From NCBI RefSeq assembly GCF_000012085.2, contig NC_008710.1, positions 1 to 64,000 of the forward strand: a stretch of DNA of 64,000 bases, given 5' to 3'. Under the pieces are notes generated by a model that saw only the letters and a list, made by a program, of their open reading frames with translations, was not told where the DNA came from and did not search any database. Shown here one piece after another: positions 1 to 8,439 of this stretch. The position numbers were made by a program, and so were the translations under genes. This DNA is from Borrelia turicatae 91E135. Its GTDB lineage: Bacteria > Spirochaetota > Spirochaetia > Borreliales > Borreliaceae. The stretch's first letter is position 1; each line of letters starts with the position of its first letter.

Positions 1-10
1 ATTCGCCCTT
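1..10. other. Probable cloning-vector residue
   Basis: The first ten bases, ATTCGCCCTT, equal the end of the GAATTCGCCCTT junction that flanks inserts in common TA/TOPO cloning vectors. They sit directly before the telomere-like palindrome, which fits a chromosome end that was cloned and sequenced separately. The match is seen; the vector origin is inferred from memory of the vector sequence. Confidence 0.75.
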
Positions 11-12
11 TC

Positions 13-46
13 CTAATAACAATTAAACTAGTTTAATTGTTATTAG
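13..46. repeat. Perfect 34-bp palindrome, probable opened hairpin telomere
   Basis: Bases 13-29 (CTAATAACAATTAAACT) are the exact reverse complement of bases 30-46, with no spacer. The right arm runs into TTAGTATA at 43-50, starting 14 bases from the symmetry axis. Borrelia telomeres, as I recall, carry a conserved TTAGTATA-type box about that far from the hairpin tip, used by the telomere resolvase ResT. If so, the physical chromosome end is near base 30 and bases 13-29 are the other strand of the hairpin read through during cloning. Confidence 0.75.
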
Positions 47-121
47 TATAAAACCTCCTTCCAAACAAATACAAACTGTTCTTTATTCCTTAATAACATG
101 TTACAATTCCTTACACACACA

Positions 122-655
122 ATGAAAAATTTAATACTTATATCACTACACTTATTAATAATATATACCCATGCATGGGGTGAAAAATTTAATAATGAAA
201 ATATAAAACCACTACAAATAGGTATCATTCAACACAATTATATAAATTTAACTCCTTATAATCAACATTATAAATATTACGCTTTCATTGGAATAACCAT
301 GACCTACAATGAATGGATTGATTTCAATATCATCCCCATCCACTTTTATCCCCACGTTCCAACTTTATTCTCAAATGTCTATTTTACTTTATCTATTTCT
401 CTTTATATATTGAAATATCAAATACACATATATTCTTTCATTATCAATATCTTAATAGGTACTCAATTACCTATAGCTCTTAGAACTTCCATTATTACTG
501 GTAACAATATTTCTGCTTTTCTTTTCCCTGCATTTCCTTTTGTCTCTGTTAAACTTAACATTCCAATTACTAATTTATTCTCTATACTCTCTACATTTTC
601 TTCTTCTCTACGTGAGTATTTTTTAGTCGATATAGCTATTACCTTTCCTATCTAA
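122..655 (+). CDS. Small exported hypothetical protein next to the telomere
   Basis: I do not recognise this 177-residue protein. From the ATG at 122 it begins MKNLILISLHLLIIYTHAWG, a convincing signal peptide; an in-frame ATG at 98 would add eight polar residues, so the later start is preferred. No ribosome-binding site is visible at either. The rest is rich in Ile, Phe, Tyr, Thr and Ser with alternating hydrophobic stretches and ends in FPI, which would suit a small outer-membrane barrel. The coding strand is pyrimidine-rich in its second half, unlike most neighbours, which lowers confidence. It begins only about 90 bases from the inferred chromosome tip. Confidence 0.55.
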   Translation: MKNLILISLHLLIIYTHAWGEKFNNENIKPLQIGIIQHNYINLTPYNQHYKYYAFIGITMTYNEWIDFNIIPIHFYPHVPTLFSNVYFTLSISLYILKYQIHIYSFIINILIGTQLPIALRTSIITGNNISAFLFPAFPFVSVKLNIPITNLFSILSTFSSSLREYFLVDIAITFPI

Positions 656-712
656 TTATAACAATAATGGTAATTTTTAATAAGCATTTCCTTTATACAA
701 AACTAAGAATAT

Positions 713-1750
713 TCATTCTTCTACATTAAGTTTCTTAAACCCTTCTGGAATAAGCACAACATCAATACCTGAATTTAATGATTTCCTAATCGCATGCCCC
801 AAACTAAAATTATTTACAATTGCCCCCATATCATATGCATCTGTCATGATAATACTAAAGATATTCAGATTATGTCTTATAATATCCACAATATCTTTTG
901 ACATACTACTTACATCTCCGGAAATCTTAGGAACAAGTACATGCCCAAGCATAATAAATTTTGCTTCCTTGCCAAAAAGAAATGGTATAAAATTATTTAC
1001 CATTAAAAAATTTTTACTATAAGGTAATAAGGCCAAATCTTTATGGGTATCTACTTTTGTGCCTCCAAGTCCAGGAAAGTGTTTAACCACAGCAAACACA
1101 CCTTCCCTTTGTATCCCATCAATAAATGCCTCTACCATAAGACCAATATTATAAGATGAATACCCAAAAGTTCTGCTACCTAAGGGACTATTTGGAACAA
1201 ATTTTGCATCTGCTACAGGTGCCATATTTACATTGATACCAAGTCGTCTAAGCTGTTTCCCAAGAATTTCACCAATCTTATATGCAAGCTGAGAATCTCC
1301 AGTCTTTCCAACAGATTCCATAGCAGGAAAATTATAAACTCCCAATTTTTTATTCTCACTAGCTCTACTAACTAGTCCTCCTTCTTCATCAACAGCAATC
1401 AATATGTCAGAACCAAGATATCTCTTTATCCCTTCAATCAACTCTTTAGTTTGTTGTGCATCCTTAAAATTTTCTCTAAATAAAATAATTCCTACTGGAT
1501 TTATCTCTCTTATTTTACCAAGTTCTTCTTTACTTAGTGCTTGCACAGCACTAGGATTAGCAACATTCCTAATGCCAATAAAAAAACAACGTTCCCTCAA
1601 AATGTTCTTAACATTAACTCTTCCTAAAAATTTATCAATATCTACAAGATCAAATTTATCATTTTCAAAATAATCATAATCTATATCAGGAATGGAGCCT
1701 AGTAAAACTAAACTAGACAATAAAAGGCCAAACAACACAAATCTAAACAT
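713..1750 (-). CDS. nagZ: Glycoside hydrolase family 3, NagZ-like beta-N-acetylhexosaminidase
   Basis: The 345-residue protein belongs to GH3. It should cleave N-acetylglucosaminyl bonds in peptidoglycan fragments. Visible motifs are DEEGGLVSR near residue 121, KHFPGLG followed by a histidine loop (VDTHKD) near 223-237, the hallmark of NagZ-type enzymes, and MTDAYDMGA near 302-310 carrying the likely nucleophile Asp. From the ATG at 1750 the N-terminus is hydrophobic (MFRFVLFGLLLSSLVLLG) without a lipobox cysteine, so the enzyme is probably exported or membrane anchored. An ATG ten codons upstream at 1780 is possible but would bury the signal. The gene overlaps the end of the next upstream gene by 8 bases. 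Confidence 0.85.
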   Translation of the reverse strand: MFRFVLFGLLLSSLVLLGSIPDIDYDYFENDKFDLVDIDKFLGRVNVKNILRERCFFIGIRNVANPSAVQALSKEELGKIREINPVGIILFRENFKDAQQTKELIEGIKRYLGSDILIAVDEEGGLVSRASENKKLGVYNFPAMESVGKTGDSQLAYKIGEILGKQLRRLGINVNMAPVADAKFVPNSPLGSRTFGYSSYNIGLMVEAFIDGIQREGVFAVVKHFPGLGGTKVDTHKDLALLPYSKNFLMVNNFIPFLFGKEAKFIMLGHVLVPKISGDVSSMSKDIVDIIRHNLNIFSIIMTDAYDMGAIVNNFSLGHAIRKSLNSGIDVVLIPEGFKKLNVEE

Positions 1751-3197
1751 CCCACTTACCTTGCCTAAATACCAAATCATATTTATTCTTCAATGCATTA
1801 TTAAGAGCATAATTTAAATATCTAGCAATATCAGAAATATTGCCCGAAAATTTATCATTCATGTAATTACTCATAATAAGCGTATCAACAAATAATTTCG
1901 CGGGCAGAAACCTATCTTCTCTATTGACCTCAAAAATTAATGGATTATCTACTATTCTCATAACTTCCCAAGTTATTTGCTCAATTGCAGTATATCTACC
2001 AAACTCTTTATCCTGTTCAATAATTCTTATAGGCATATCTGATATTATTCTATCCATATTTTCTATCAAATATTCTAAATTAAAAAGACCTGTGGCACAA
2101 TTAAATAAAATCCTAGAACCTCTACATTCAGCTTTAAGTACAGCTTCTTTAGAAATAACACTACCAATATCAACACATGTTAAATGATTATCATCATCCA
2201 AGACTAAAACCCCACCCTTTGTATCTAGTGGGGTTTTAACACTAAATTCAAAGCCAGAAGAACTATTAGTTATAGCCATTATGGCAAGAGTCTGTAAATT
2301 AACAGTAAAACCAATATTATCAACATTACCAATATACACAAATTTTTTTCCAGAATTATAAAGTTTAAAATAAATATCTCTTAAAACTTTAAAATTTTGA
2401 CCATGACCAGCAGGTAAAGCCAAAAAAGATCTCTTGCCATTAGTACAATAGCTAAAATATTCATATTGACCATCATCTAATTTATTATAACAATAAACCA
2501 AAGGCTGAATCGCTGTCAAAATATCTGCCCTTTGCAAACCACAAGAATTCAAATCTTTAATCAAATTATCATCAAAAATATTATCTAAAAAATTAGAAAT
2601 TGGTTTATAAGTCTTAAAACTTGTCATCTGAAAAATCGAAGGCTTAATACTCTTACCATAAAGCTCACAATATCTATTAGAAAGCATTAAAAGATGTCGC
2701 ATTTTTAATGCTAAAAATGAAAATCCATAACTACCATCTCTATTAACATATGCAGGTGTTATTCCCTTTGGCAAATGCCCAAACAACCTCCTAGCTTCAA
2801 GTATTTTATCTGCATATAAAGAATACAATTCCTCATTAAAATCGTTATTTTTCAGTATATCAAAATAACTAGTCGCAGAACCCCCATTTAAAATACCAAA
2901 TGAGAGATAAGGATAAAGCAATAATCCTAGTCTTTCCAGATCATCACCGGTAAAAACATAAAAATTACTTTCTGATGAAACCGAAAACTTTGTAAAATCA
3001 TCAATATATTTTTTTAAATTATGTTCAACAAGTTCCTTTTTAAACTTTAATTTAACAGAATTATTAGCAAGACTTAAAATACTGCCATGACTCTCATCAG
3101 GAAAATTCTTAACAGATATGCTTAAAGTTTTAAGTTTGTGCATATTAAGCATATCAAGCATTTTTTTAGAAAAAATTTCATCAATTACTTCATACAC
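1743..3197 (-). CDS. UDPGP-family nucleotidyltransferase (UTP-sugar-1-phosphate uridylyltransferase-like)
   Basis: This 484-residue protein resembles the UDP-glucose/UDP-N-acetylhexosamine pyrophosphorylase family, which joins UTP and a sugar 1-phosphate. Supporting stretches are LPAGHGQNFK (about 261-270) and YIGNVDNIGF (about 288-297), matching the family's GHG and N-x-DN segments. The N-terminal nucleotide loop, normally LxGGxGTRLG, reads ILNGGSATSYFD (102-113) and lacks the usual arginine, so activity is uncertain. It sits beside a divergently transcribed phosphohexomutase, the enzyme that would supply its sugar 1-phosphate. Its 3' end overlaps the NagZ-like gene, so the two are probably cotranscribed. 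Confidence 0.7.
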   Translation of the reverse strand: MYEVIDEIFSKKMLDMLNMHKLKTLSISVKNFPDESHGSILSLANNSVKLKFKKELVEHNLKKYIDDFTKFSVSSESNFYVFTGDDLERLGLLLYPYLSFGILNGGSATSYFDILKNNDFNEELYSLYADKILEARRLFGHLPKGITPAYVNRDGSYGFSFLALKMRHLLMLSNRYCELYGKSIKPSIFQMTSFKTYKPISNFLDNIFDDNLIKDLNSCGLQRADILTAIQPLVYCYNKLDDGQYEYFSYCTNGKRSFLALPAGHGQNFKVLRDIYFKLYNSGKKFVYIGNVDNIGFTVNLQTLAIMAITNSSSGFEFSVKTPLDTKGGVLVLDDDNHLTCVDIGSVISKEAVLKAECRGSRILFNCATGLFNLEYLIENMDRIISDMPIRIIEQDKEFGRYTAIEQITWEVMRIVDNPLIFEVNREDRFLPAKLFVDTLIMSNYMNDKFSGNISDIARYLNYALNNALKNKYDLVFRQGKWDV

Positions 3198-3351
3198 ACC
3201 AAAACCTCATTTGAAGACAAGGTAAACAACAATTAACATATTATAAGAAGCACGTTAAATAATGCTTATTATAATAGAATATGTTACTATAATCATAGTA
3301 CTACAAATAAAGGCAAATATTAAATTAAAATATACTAATGAAGAGGAAAAT

Positions 3352-5145
3352 ATGCTAAAAAGGTATATACTAAATATGACAAATCTAAGCAACGCTATTA
3401 ATGAAATGATACTTTCTCATTCAGGATTTAGAAAGATATTTGCAAAATCAAAAAATGAAAATTCAATAGAATATGAAATCAATGATGACGACAAAATATT
3501 GGTTGCTCTTATAACCCTTACAATATCAAATTATTTTAAAGATAAACCAAAAAAATATATCAATGTTGGATCAGATTCAAGAGCAACTGGAAATATAATC
3601 TCAGAGATAATAATTAAGACCTTAATTTTAAACAATAACAGTGTAAAATTTTTTGGAATACTCCCAATACCAGAAATCTTAGCTTATACAAAAGAAAATC
3701 AAAATTCAAAAGGATTTATATACATTTCTGCCAGTCATAATCCTACAGGATATAATGGCATTAAAATTGGATTAAATGATGGGGGCGTGCTAAATTCAAA
3801 TGAAACAAAGAAAATAATATGTCAGATCAGATCCAACATTGAAAATGAAACTTTAATAAACAATCTAATAACAAACTTACAAAAGTTTAATACCAATGCT
3901 CTGCACTTAAAAACATATGAAACAATTATCACTTCACAGGCTAGACATAAAACACAATCTTATAACTCATATAAATCATTAATGCAGCAAATAATATATT
4001 CAGATACACATAATCAAAAAAATATTGACATACTAAAAAAAACTATCAAAAAAGAACCTATAGGAATCATAGGTGAGATGAATGGTAGTTCTCGCATTAA
4101 CTCAATTGATAGAGAAATGATTGAATCTTTGGGAATAAAATTGGAATTTCATAACACAGAAATTGGTATCTTTAAACATGGAATGACTCCTGAAGGGACA
4201 TCTTTAAACATGTGCAAACAAATATTAGAACAAAAATTTAAGAATGACAATTCTTTCAAGTTAGGATATGTCCCTGATTGTGATGGAGACAGAGGCAATT
4301 TGGTCGCAATTTTAAAAAAAGAACAAGCAAGTATCATTACACCACAAAAAATATTTGCACTCTCAGTACTCTCAGAGCTTAGCTATCTTTACCATACAGG
4401 AATTAAAGACAATTTAGCTATCGTAGTTAATGATGCAACCTCACTAAACATTGAAAAAATAGCCTCGCTATTTAACACAAAAGTTTATAGAGTGGAGGTT
4501 GGTGAAGCCAACTTAACAGAAATGGCTGACCTTTTACGGAATAAAGGATTAATAGTAAAAATTTTAGGAGAAGGATCAAATGGGGGCAATATTACATACC
4601 CTTCAAAAGTAAGAGATCCATTAACAACTCTCTTTAGCATCATAAAATTGCTTAAAATCAAAAATCTTTACAAAATATGGTGCTCAATATCTAATAATTC
4701 ATATAATGAACACTACACTCTTGGAGACATATTAAAGACAATCAATTTTTATAGCAATGTAGAAGTATCATCAGAAAAAGCCATGCTTAAAATAAAAGTA
4801 GAAAATCAAGAAATATTAAAAACCAACTACGAAAAATTATTAGACAAAGAATTCAACAACAACAATAATACCGTATTACACAAATTACCAATACATAATT
4901 ATGAAATTATAAATTATGAGGGTATCAAACAAAACATCTCTAGAACAGGTGACTCATCAGGGGGGCTTAAAGTTTTATTTAAAAATAATAAACATGAAAT
5001 AATTGCTAGTTTATGGTTCCGTGGCTCAAAAACAGAACCAATATTTAGAGTATTAAGTGAGGTCATATCTGAACATAATGATTTATTATATCCTCTCTTA
5101 GATTTTCATATAGATTTAATACACTCGGCTAACTCTTTAATCTAA
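3352..5145 (+). CDS. Phosphoglucomutase/phosphomannomutase family protein
   Basis: The 597-residue enzyme interconverts hexose 6- and 1-phosphates through a phosphoserine. The catalytic loop SASHNPTGYNG lies near residues 126-136, the metal loop PDCDGDRG near 308-315, the sugar loop GEGSNGG in the second half, and a phosphate-binding RTGDSSGG near the C-terminus. I chose the ATG at 3352 because AAGAGG stands five to eight bases before it; reading back to the codon at 3262 adds a hydrophobic stretch foreign to the family. It is divergent from the UDPGP-like gene and convergent with trpS. Confidence 0.88.
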   Translation: MLKRYILNMTNLSNAINEMILSHSGFRKIFAKSKNENSIEYEINDDDKILVALITLTISNYFKDKPKKYINVGSDSRATGNIISEIIIKTLILNNNSVKFFGILPIPEILAYTKENQNSKGFIYISASHNPTGYNGIKIGLNDGGVLNSNETKKIICQIRSNIENETLINNLITNLQKFNTNALHLKTYETIITSQARHKTQSYNSYKSLMQQIIYSDTHNQKNIDILKKTIKKEPIGIIGEMNGSSRINSIDREMIESLGIKLEFHNTEIGIFKHGMTPEGTSLNMCKQILEQKFKNDNSFKLGYVPDCDGDRGNLVAILKKEQASIITPQKIFALSVLSELSYLYHTGIKDNLAIVVNDATSLNIEKIASLFNTKVYRVEVGEANLTEMADLLRNKGLIVKILGEGSNGGNITYPSKVRDPLTTLFSIIKLLKIKNLYKIWCSISNNSYNEHYTLGDILKTINFYSNVEVSSEKAMLKIKVENQEILKTNYEKLLDKEFNNNNNTVLHKLPIHNYEIINYEGIKQNISRTGDSSGGLKVLFKNNKHEIIASLWFRGSKTEPIFRVLSEVISEHNDLLYPLLDFHIDLIHSANSLI

Positions 5146-5169
5146 TTAACATACATGTTAACATACATG
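5146..5169. repeat. Exact tandem duplication of 12 bp
   Basis: TTAACATACATG occurs twice head to tail, immediately after the phosphoglucomutase stop codon and before the convergent trpS end. The junction forms the small palindrome ATGTTAACAT. No function is evident. Confidence 0.8.
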
Positions 5170-5226
5170 AATTATGACACAAAACTCAAACAACTTGATT
5201 TATTATAGTCAATTATTCGGTACAAC

Positions 5227-6282
5227 CTATATACTTAAATTATTCTTTAAAATTTTCTCTACATTTCTCCTCACCCCATTCCACGTCCTTGATATACCCA
5301 TTAAATTTTTAGCATTTTTTATAACTTCTATTGCAACTTTTCTGGTTTTACTTGTACCTTCAAATATTATTTCATCAATATAACCCTTTTTAGCTTCAAA
5401 AAATTTTCTTCTCTCTCTAATTGGTATTAAAAATTGATTTAAAACCTCAAAAAGCCTCTCTTTAACTTCAACATCTCCAATTGTACCCTTCCTATACCTA
5501 GTTTTAAACTCATAAAGCTCATCAACATTACTATTAAAAAGATCATGATAAATAAAAACAGGATTACCATCAACTTCTCCTGGTATATCTGCTCTCACTC
5601 TTTTCGGATCTGTAAACATAGACATAACTTTCTTACGCAATGATTTTTCATCATCACTTAAAAATATCGCATTACCAAGACTTTTACTCATCTTAGCCTT
5701 GCCATAAATTCCCACAAGGGCCTGAGAATCTGTAAAGATAGCTTCAGGAATTGGAAAAAAATCTCCATAAAGATAATTAAATTTCCTAGCAAGTTCTCTT
5801 GTAAGCTCAATATGAGCCTCATTATCACGTCCAACTGGAACTAAATTAGCCTTTGTCATCAAAATATCCGCACTCATAAGAACAGGATAACCCAAAAGTC
5901 CATAAGGAACCTCAGATAGTCCAGCAGCAACACTCATGTCCTTTATACTAGGAATCCTTTGCAAACGATTAACCATTACAATCATTGACAATATTAAATT
6001 TAACTCTAAAAGCTCAGGTATAGCTGATTGCAAATAGATATTAACTTTTTCAGGATTAATCCCACAAGCCAGATAATCCAAAACCATTTCTCTAACATTA
6101 ACAGATATTTCATTAATGCTTTTTAAATCTGGTTTTGTAGTAAGAGTATGCAAATCCGCTATAATAATATAAGTCTCATATTCCTCCTGATACTTTAATC
6201 TATTAACAATAGACCCGATATAATGCCCTAAATGAAGAGAACCTGTAGGTCTATCTCCTGTAAGCATAACTTTTCTCTGCAA
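5227..6282 (-). CDS. trpS: Tryptophanyl-tRNA synthetase
   Basis: A class I aminoacyl-tRNA synthetase of 351 residues, normal for bacterial TrpRS, that charges tRNA-Trp in the cytoplasm. The ATP-binding signature TGSLHLGHY is at residues 13-21 and KMSKS at 197-201; GRDNEAHIELTRELA between them is typical of the family. The start codon is probably TTG at 6282: GGAG lies eight bases before it and the result begins (M)QRKVMLTGDRPTG, close to other TrpRS N-termini. The first ATG, five codons on, has no comparable site. It lies two bases after an AI-2E family permease gene, so the two are cotranscribed. Confidence 0.95.
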   Translation of the reverse strand: MQRKVMLTGDRPTGSLHLGHYIGSIVNRLKYQEEYETYIIIADLHTLTTKPDLKSINEISVNVREMVLDYLACGINPEKVNIYLQSAIPELLELNLILSMIVMVNRLQRIPSIKDMSVAAGLSEVPYGLLGYPVLMSADILMTKANLVPVGRDNEAHIELTRELARKFNYLYGDFFPIPEAIFTDSQALVGIYGKAKMSKSLGNAIFLSDDEKSLRKKVMSMFTDPKRVRADIPGEVDGNPVFIYHDLFNSNVDELYEFKTRYRKGTIGDVEVKERLFEVLNQFLIPIRERRKFFEAKKGYIDEIIFEGTSKTRKVAIEVIKNAKNLMGISRTWNGVRRNVEKILKNNLSI

Positions 6283-6284
6283 AC

Positions 6285-7358
6285 TTAACTCTCCTTATTA
6301 TTATCAACACTTAAGATCTTTGAACCACTTAAAAACACAGAAAAAGGTTTTAAACACGCTATATTATCTACTATTACTTTTATAATCACTGTAAAAGGAT
6401 AGGCTATTAAAAGTCCCACAATGCCCCAAAGCCATCCCCAAAAGAAAAGAAAACAAAGCAGCAAAAAAGGAGAAAGATCAAGCCTATGTCCTTGCATCTT
6501 AGGCTCAAGAATATTCCCAATCAACATTTGAACAAATGTATTATATATAAATATATAAAAAACTAAATTTAAATTAGGATAAAACTGTACTAAAGCAGCT
6601 ATCATAATAAAAAAAACTGCTAAAATTGAACCTATACTTGGAATAAAATTAAAAACAAATGTAAGCACAGCCCATACACGAGGAAAATCTTGTCCAAATA
6701 ACTTTAAACCTATAAACACTAAAAAACCTGTAAGACAACTAACAAAGAGCTTTATTCCCAGATACTTACTAATCTGACTATTTATTGTACTTAAAGCCTC
6801 AATAAATATACTCGAAACAGATTGTTTAAAAGCATTTTTAACTTTTATATCAAAAATGTGTATTTCTGATAGTAAAAAATACAACAATAAAAATAACACA
6901 ACCAAACTGCTTGCAAATCCAATAATCTCATTAGAGATCCGAGTTAAAAAAGGATAAATATATTTAGAAAAATCTATAGTGCTAATAATAGCACTATCTA
7001 ACTTATATTTTTCAAGAATATCTACCATAATAAAAATCAACTGCTTCTGATAATAAGGTAATTGATCAATTAAGACAGTAACACTATAATAAACAAAACT
7101 AAAAACCAAATAAGAAAATGAAAAAAGAACAAAAAAAATTACAAAAACTATTAAAACTCTTGGGATCTTTAGTTTTTTAAGAAAAGTATAAATGGGATAT
7201 ACCAAAAACCCAAGAACCACCGCAATAGCTAAAGGTTTAAATATTGTTTGTGCTATTTTTAAAATAGCAATTAACATTACAATCAAAGCTATAACATAAA
7301 ACACAGACTGTAATTTAACAAACTTTAACCTATCAGTTGGTTTTAGCTCTAAAGACAT
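6285..7358 (-). CDS. AI-2E family transporter (UPF0118 membrane protein)
   Basis: The 357-residue membrane protein has paired hydrophobic segments near residues 15-60 and 65-90 and four or more after residue 145, the layout of the AI-2E transporter family. Members have been linked to autoinducer-2 export or sodium/proton exchange; which applies here is unknown. The motif FVFNFIPSIGSILAVFF in the second half is characteristic (F-[IV]-P-x-[IVL]-G). GGAG precedes the ATG at 7358 by a normal distance. It leads directly into trpS. Confidence 0.85.
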   Translation of the reverse strand: MSLELKPTDRLKFVKLQSVFYVIALIVMLIAILKIAQTIFKPLAIAVVLGFLVYPIYTFLKKLKIPRVLIVFVIFFVLFSFSYLVFSFVYYSVTVLIDQLPYYQKQLIFIMVDILEKYKLDSAIISTIDFSKYIYPFLTRISNEIIGFASSLVVLFLLLYFLLSEIHIFDIKVKNAFKQSVSSIFIEALSTINSQISKYLGIKLFVSCLTGFLVFIGLKLFGQDFPRVWAVLTFVFNFIPSIGSILAVFFIMIAALVQFYPNLNLVFYIFIYNTFVQMLIGNILEPKMQGHRLDLSPFLLLCFLFFWGWLWGIVGLLIAYPFTVIIKVIVDNIACLKPFSVFLSGSKILSVDNNKES

Positions 7359-7454
7359 CTCACTTCTCCTTCAATATATCTTAATCATTATGAAAAATAC
7401 TTAAAAACAGAGTCAATACTCACTCACGAATATTTGTCAAAATTTAAAATCAAT

Positions 7455-8312
7455 TCATATATTTAAATGAATCTTTTCCATTATCCAATTATATAACTTA
7501 GTTCCCTTACTATAATTAGCTTCGGCTAAATCCCCTACTCTTTTCTCTTTAACTAGCCTCTTAGCATTTTCATCATTTCCATGATAAACCGTCAACGTAT
7601 TTTTATAATGATTTAAGCTGTTATTCAAAATTTCAAAGGCTGGAATATCATTAAAACCATCTGCAATATAAAACATATTTTCAAAAGGAATCTCTCTTCT
7701 ACCTTTAGGAATCCTCTTATTAATTTTATCATAAGATCCCTTATTTAGCTCGAAAATTACCCGGGTTTTTATTGTATGATCTACGAAATAACATACGCTA
7801 CTTAAAACAACATTTTCTGAAAACTTATTATCTAAATTCTGATAAAAAGGCATAAGGTATGTGTCTATAAATTCACAAGCCCAAACCTTAGTAACATAAG
7901 GAGCAATACTACTGCCTAAAATCATCTGTCTAAAACCACTTGAAACAATATAAATATTTATCACAGTATCTGATTTCTTTAAACTTCGATTTATTTCATC
8001 GATTTCTTTAAACAAAGAAATAACTCCTTCAAAAAATCTCAATTTTGAGCCCAATTCAAATAATATTTTATTATTTAAGCCTTTAAAAATACCTTCCTTG
8101 ACATATGTTAAAAAATGTGACAAATATATCATTTCATTAGCAATGATATTACAATGATTTTTGTTATAAGTAATAGATAAATTTTCAACTTCATCCCAAA
8201 ATAAACTAGCATTAACATTATACTCATCAAAAAGTACCTGTTGCATATTACCATAAATTAAAGTGTCATCAAAATCAAATATCAAAGCTATAATCTTTTC
8301 TTTTTTACCCAT
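7455..8312 (-). CDS. HAD-superfamily hydrolase-like protein
   Basis: The 285-residue protein opens with LIFDFDDTLIYGN, the HAD nucleophile motif DxDxT with two aspartates in the catalytic positions. A later IADGFNDIPAFE (about residues 215-226) supplies the metal-binding GxxND element, and IVSSGFRQMI supplies the middle Ser/Thr motif. The substrate cannot be told. The ATG at 8312 (MGKKEKIIALIFDF) is preferred over a TTG two codons earlier. It is divergent from cdaA across a very AT-rich gap. Confidence 0.75.
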   Translation of the reverse strand: MGKKEKIIALIFDFDDTLIYGNMQQVLFDEYNVNASLFWDEVENLSITYNKNHCNIIANEMIYLSHFLTYVKEGIFKGLNNKILFELGSKLRFFEGVISLFKEIDEINRSLKKSDTVINIYIVSSGFRQMILGSSIAPYVTKVWACEFIDTYLMPFYQNLDNKFSENVVLSSVCYFVDHTIKTRVIFELNKGSYDKINKRIPKGRREIPFENMFYIADGFNDIPAFEILNNSLNHYKNTLTVYHGNDENAKRLVKEKRVGDLAEANYSKGTKLYNWIMEKIHLNI

Positions 8313-8353
8313 AAACAAAAAATAAATTTAAATTAACATTAACTTGTATTACA

Positions 8354-8372
8354 ATATATATATATATATATA
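8354..8372. repeat. AT dinucleotide run
   Basis: Nineteen bases of strict A/T alternation lie in the gap between the divergent HAD and cdaA genes. The gap also has two copies of ATGAATATATT further right. It probably holds both promoters, but no clear -35/-10 pair stands out. Such runs can vary in length between strains. Confidence 0.6.
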
Positions 8373-8439
8373 ACTATGAATATATTCAATATATTTATAT
8401 ATGGTATTATTTTAACATATATGAATATATTGAATAAAA

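Noticed and set aside
43..228. Minus-strand frame of 61 codons running toward the telomere, with AAGGAGGT at 59-52 on the same strand
   Set aside because: The Shine-Dalgarno-like sequence lies at the end of the frame, not before it, and what follows is the telomere palindrome with stop codons. Taken as chance.
1404..1673. Plus-strand open frame inside the NagZ-like gene
   Set aside because: Antisense shadow of a gene with clear family motifs; no ribosome-binding site and no recognisable protein.
3262..3351. N-terminal extension of the phosphoglucomutase
   Set aside because: Adds a hydrophobic stretch not known in the family, while AAGAGG precedes the ATG at 3352.
8357..8437. Possible hairpin or operator in the AT-rich gap upstream of cdaA
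   Set aside because: Self-complementarity here follows from simple A/T alternation and no specific stem stands out.
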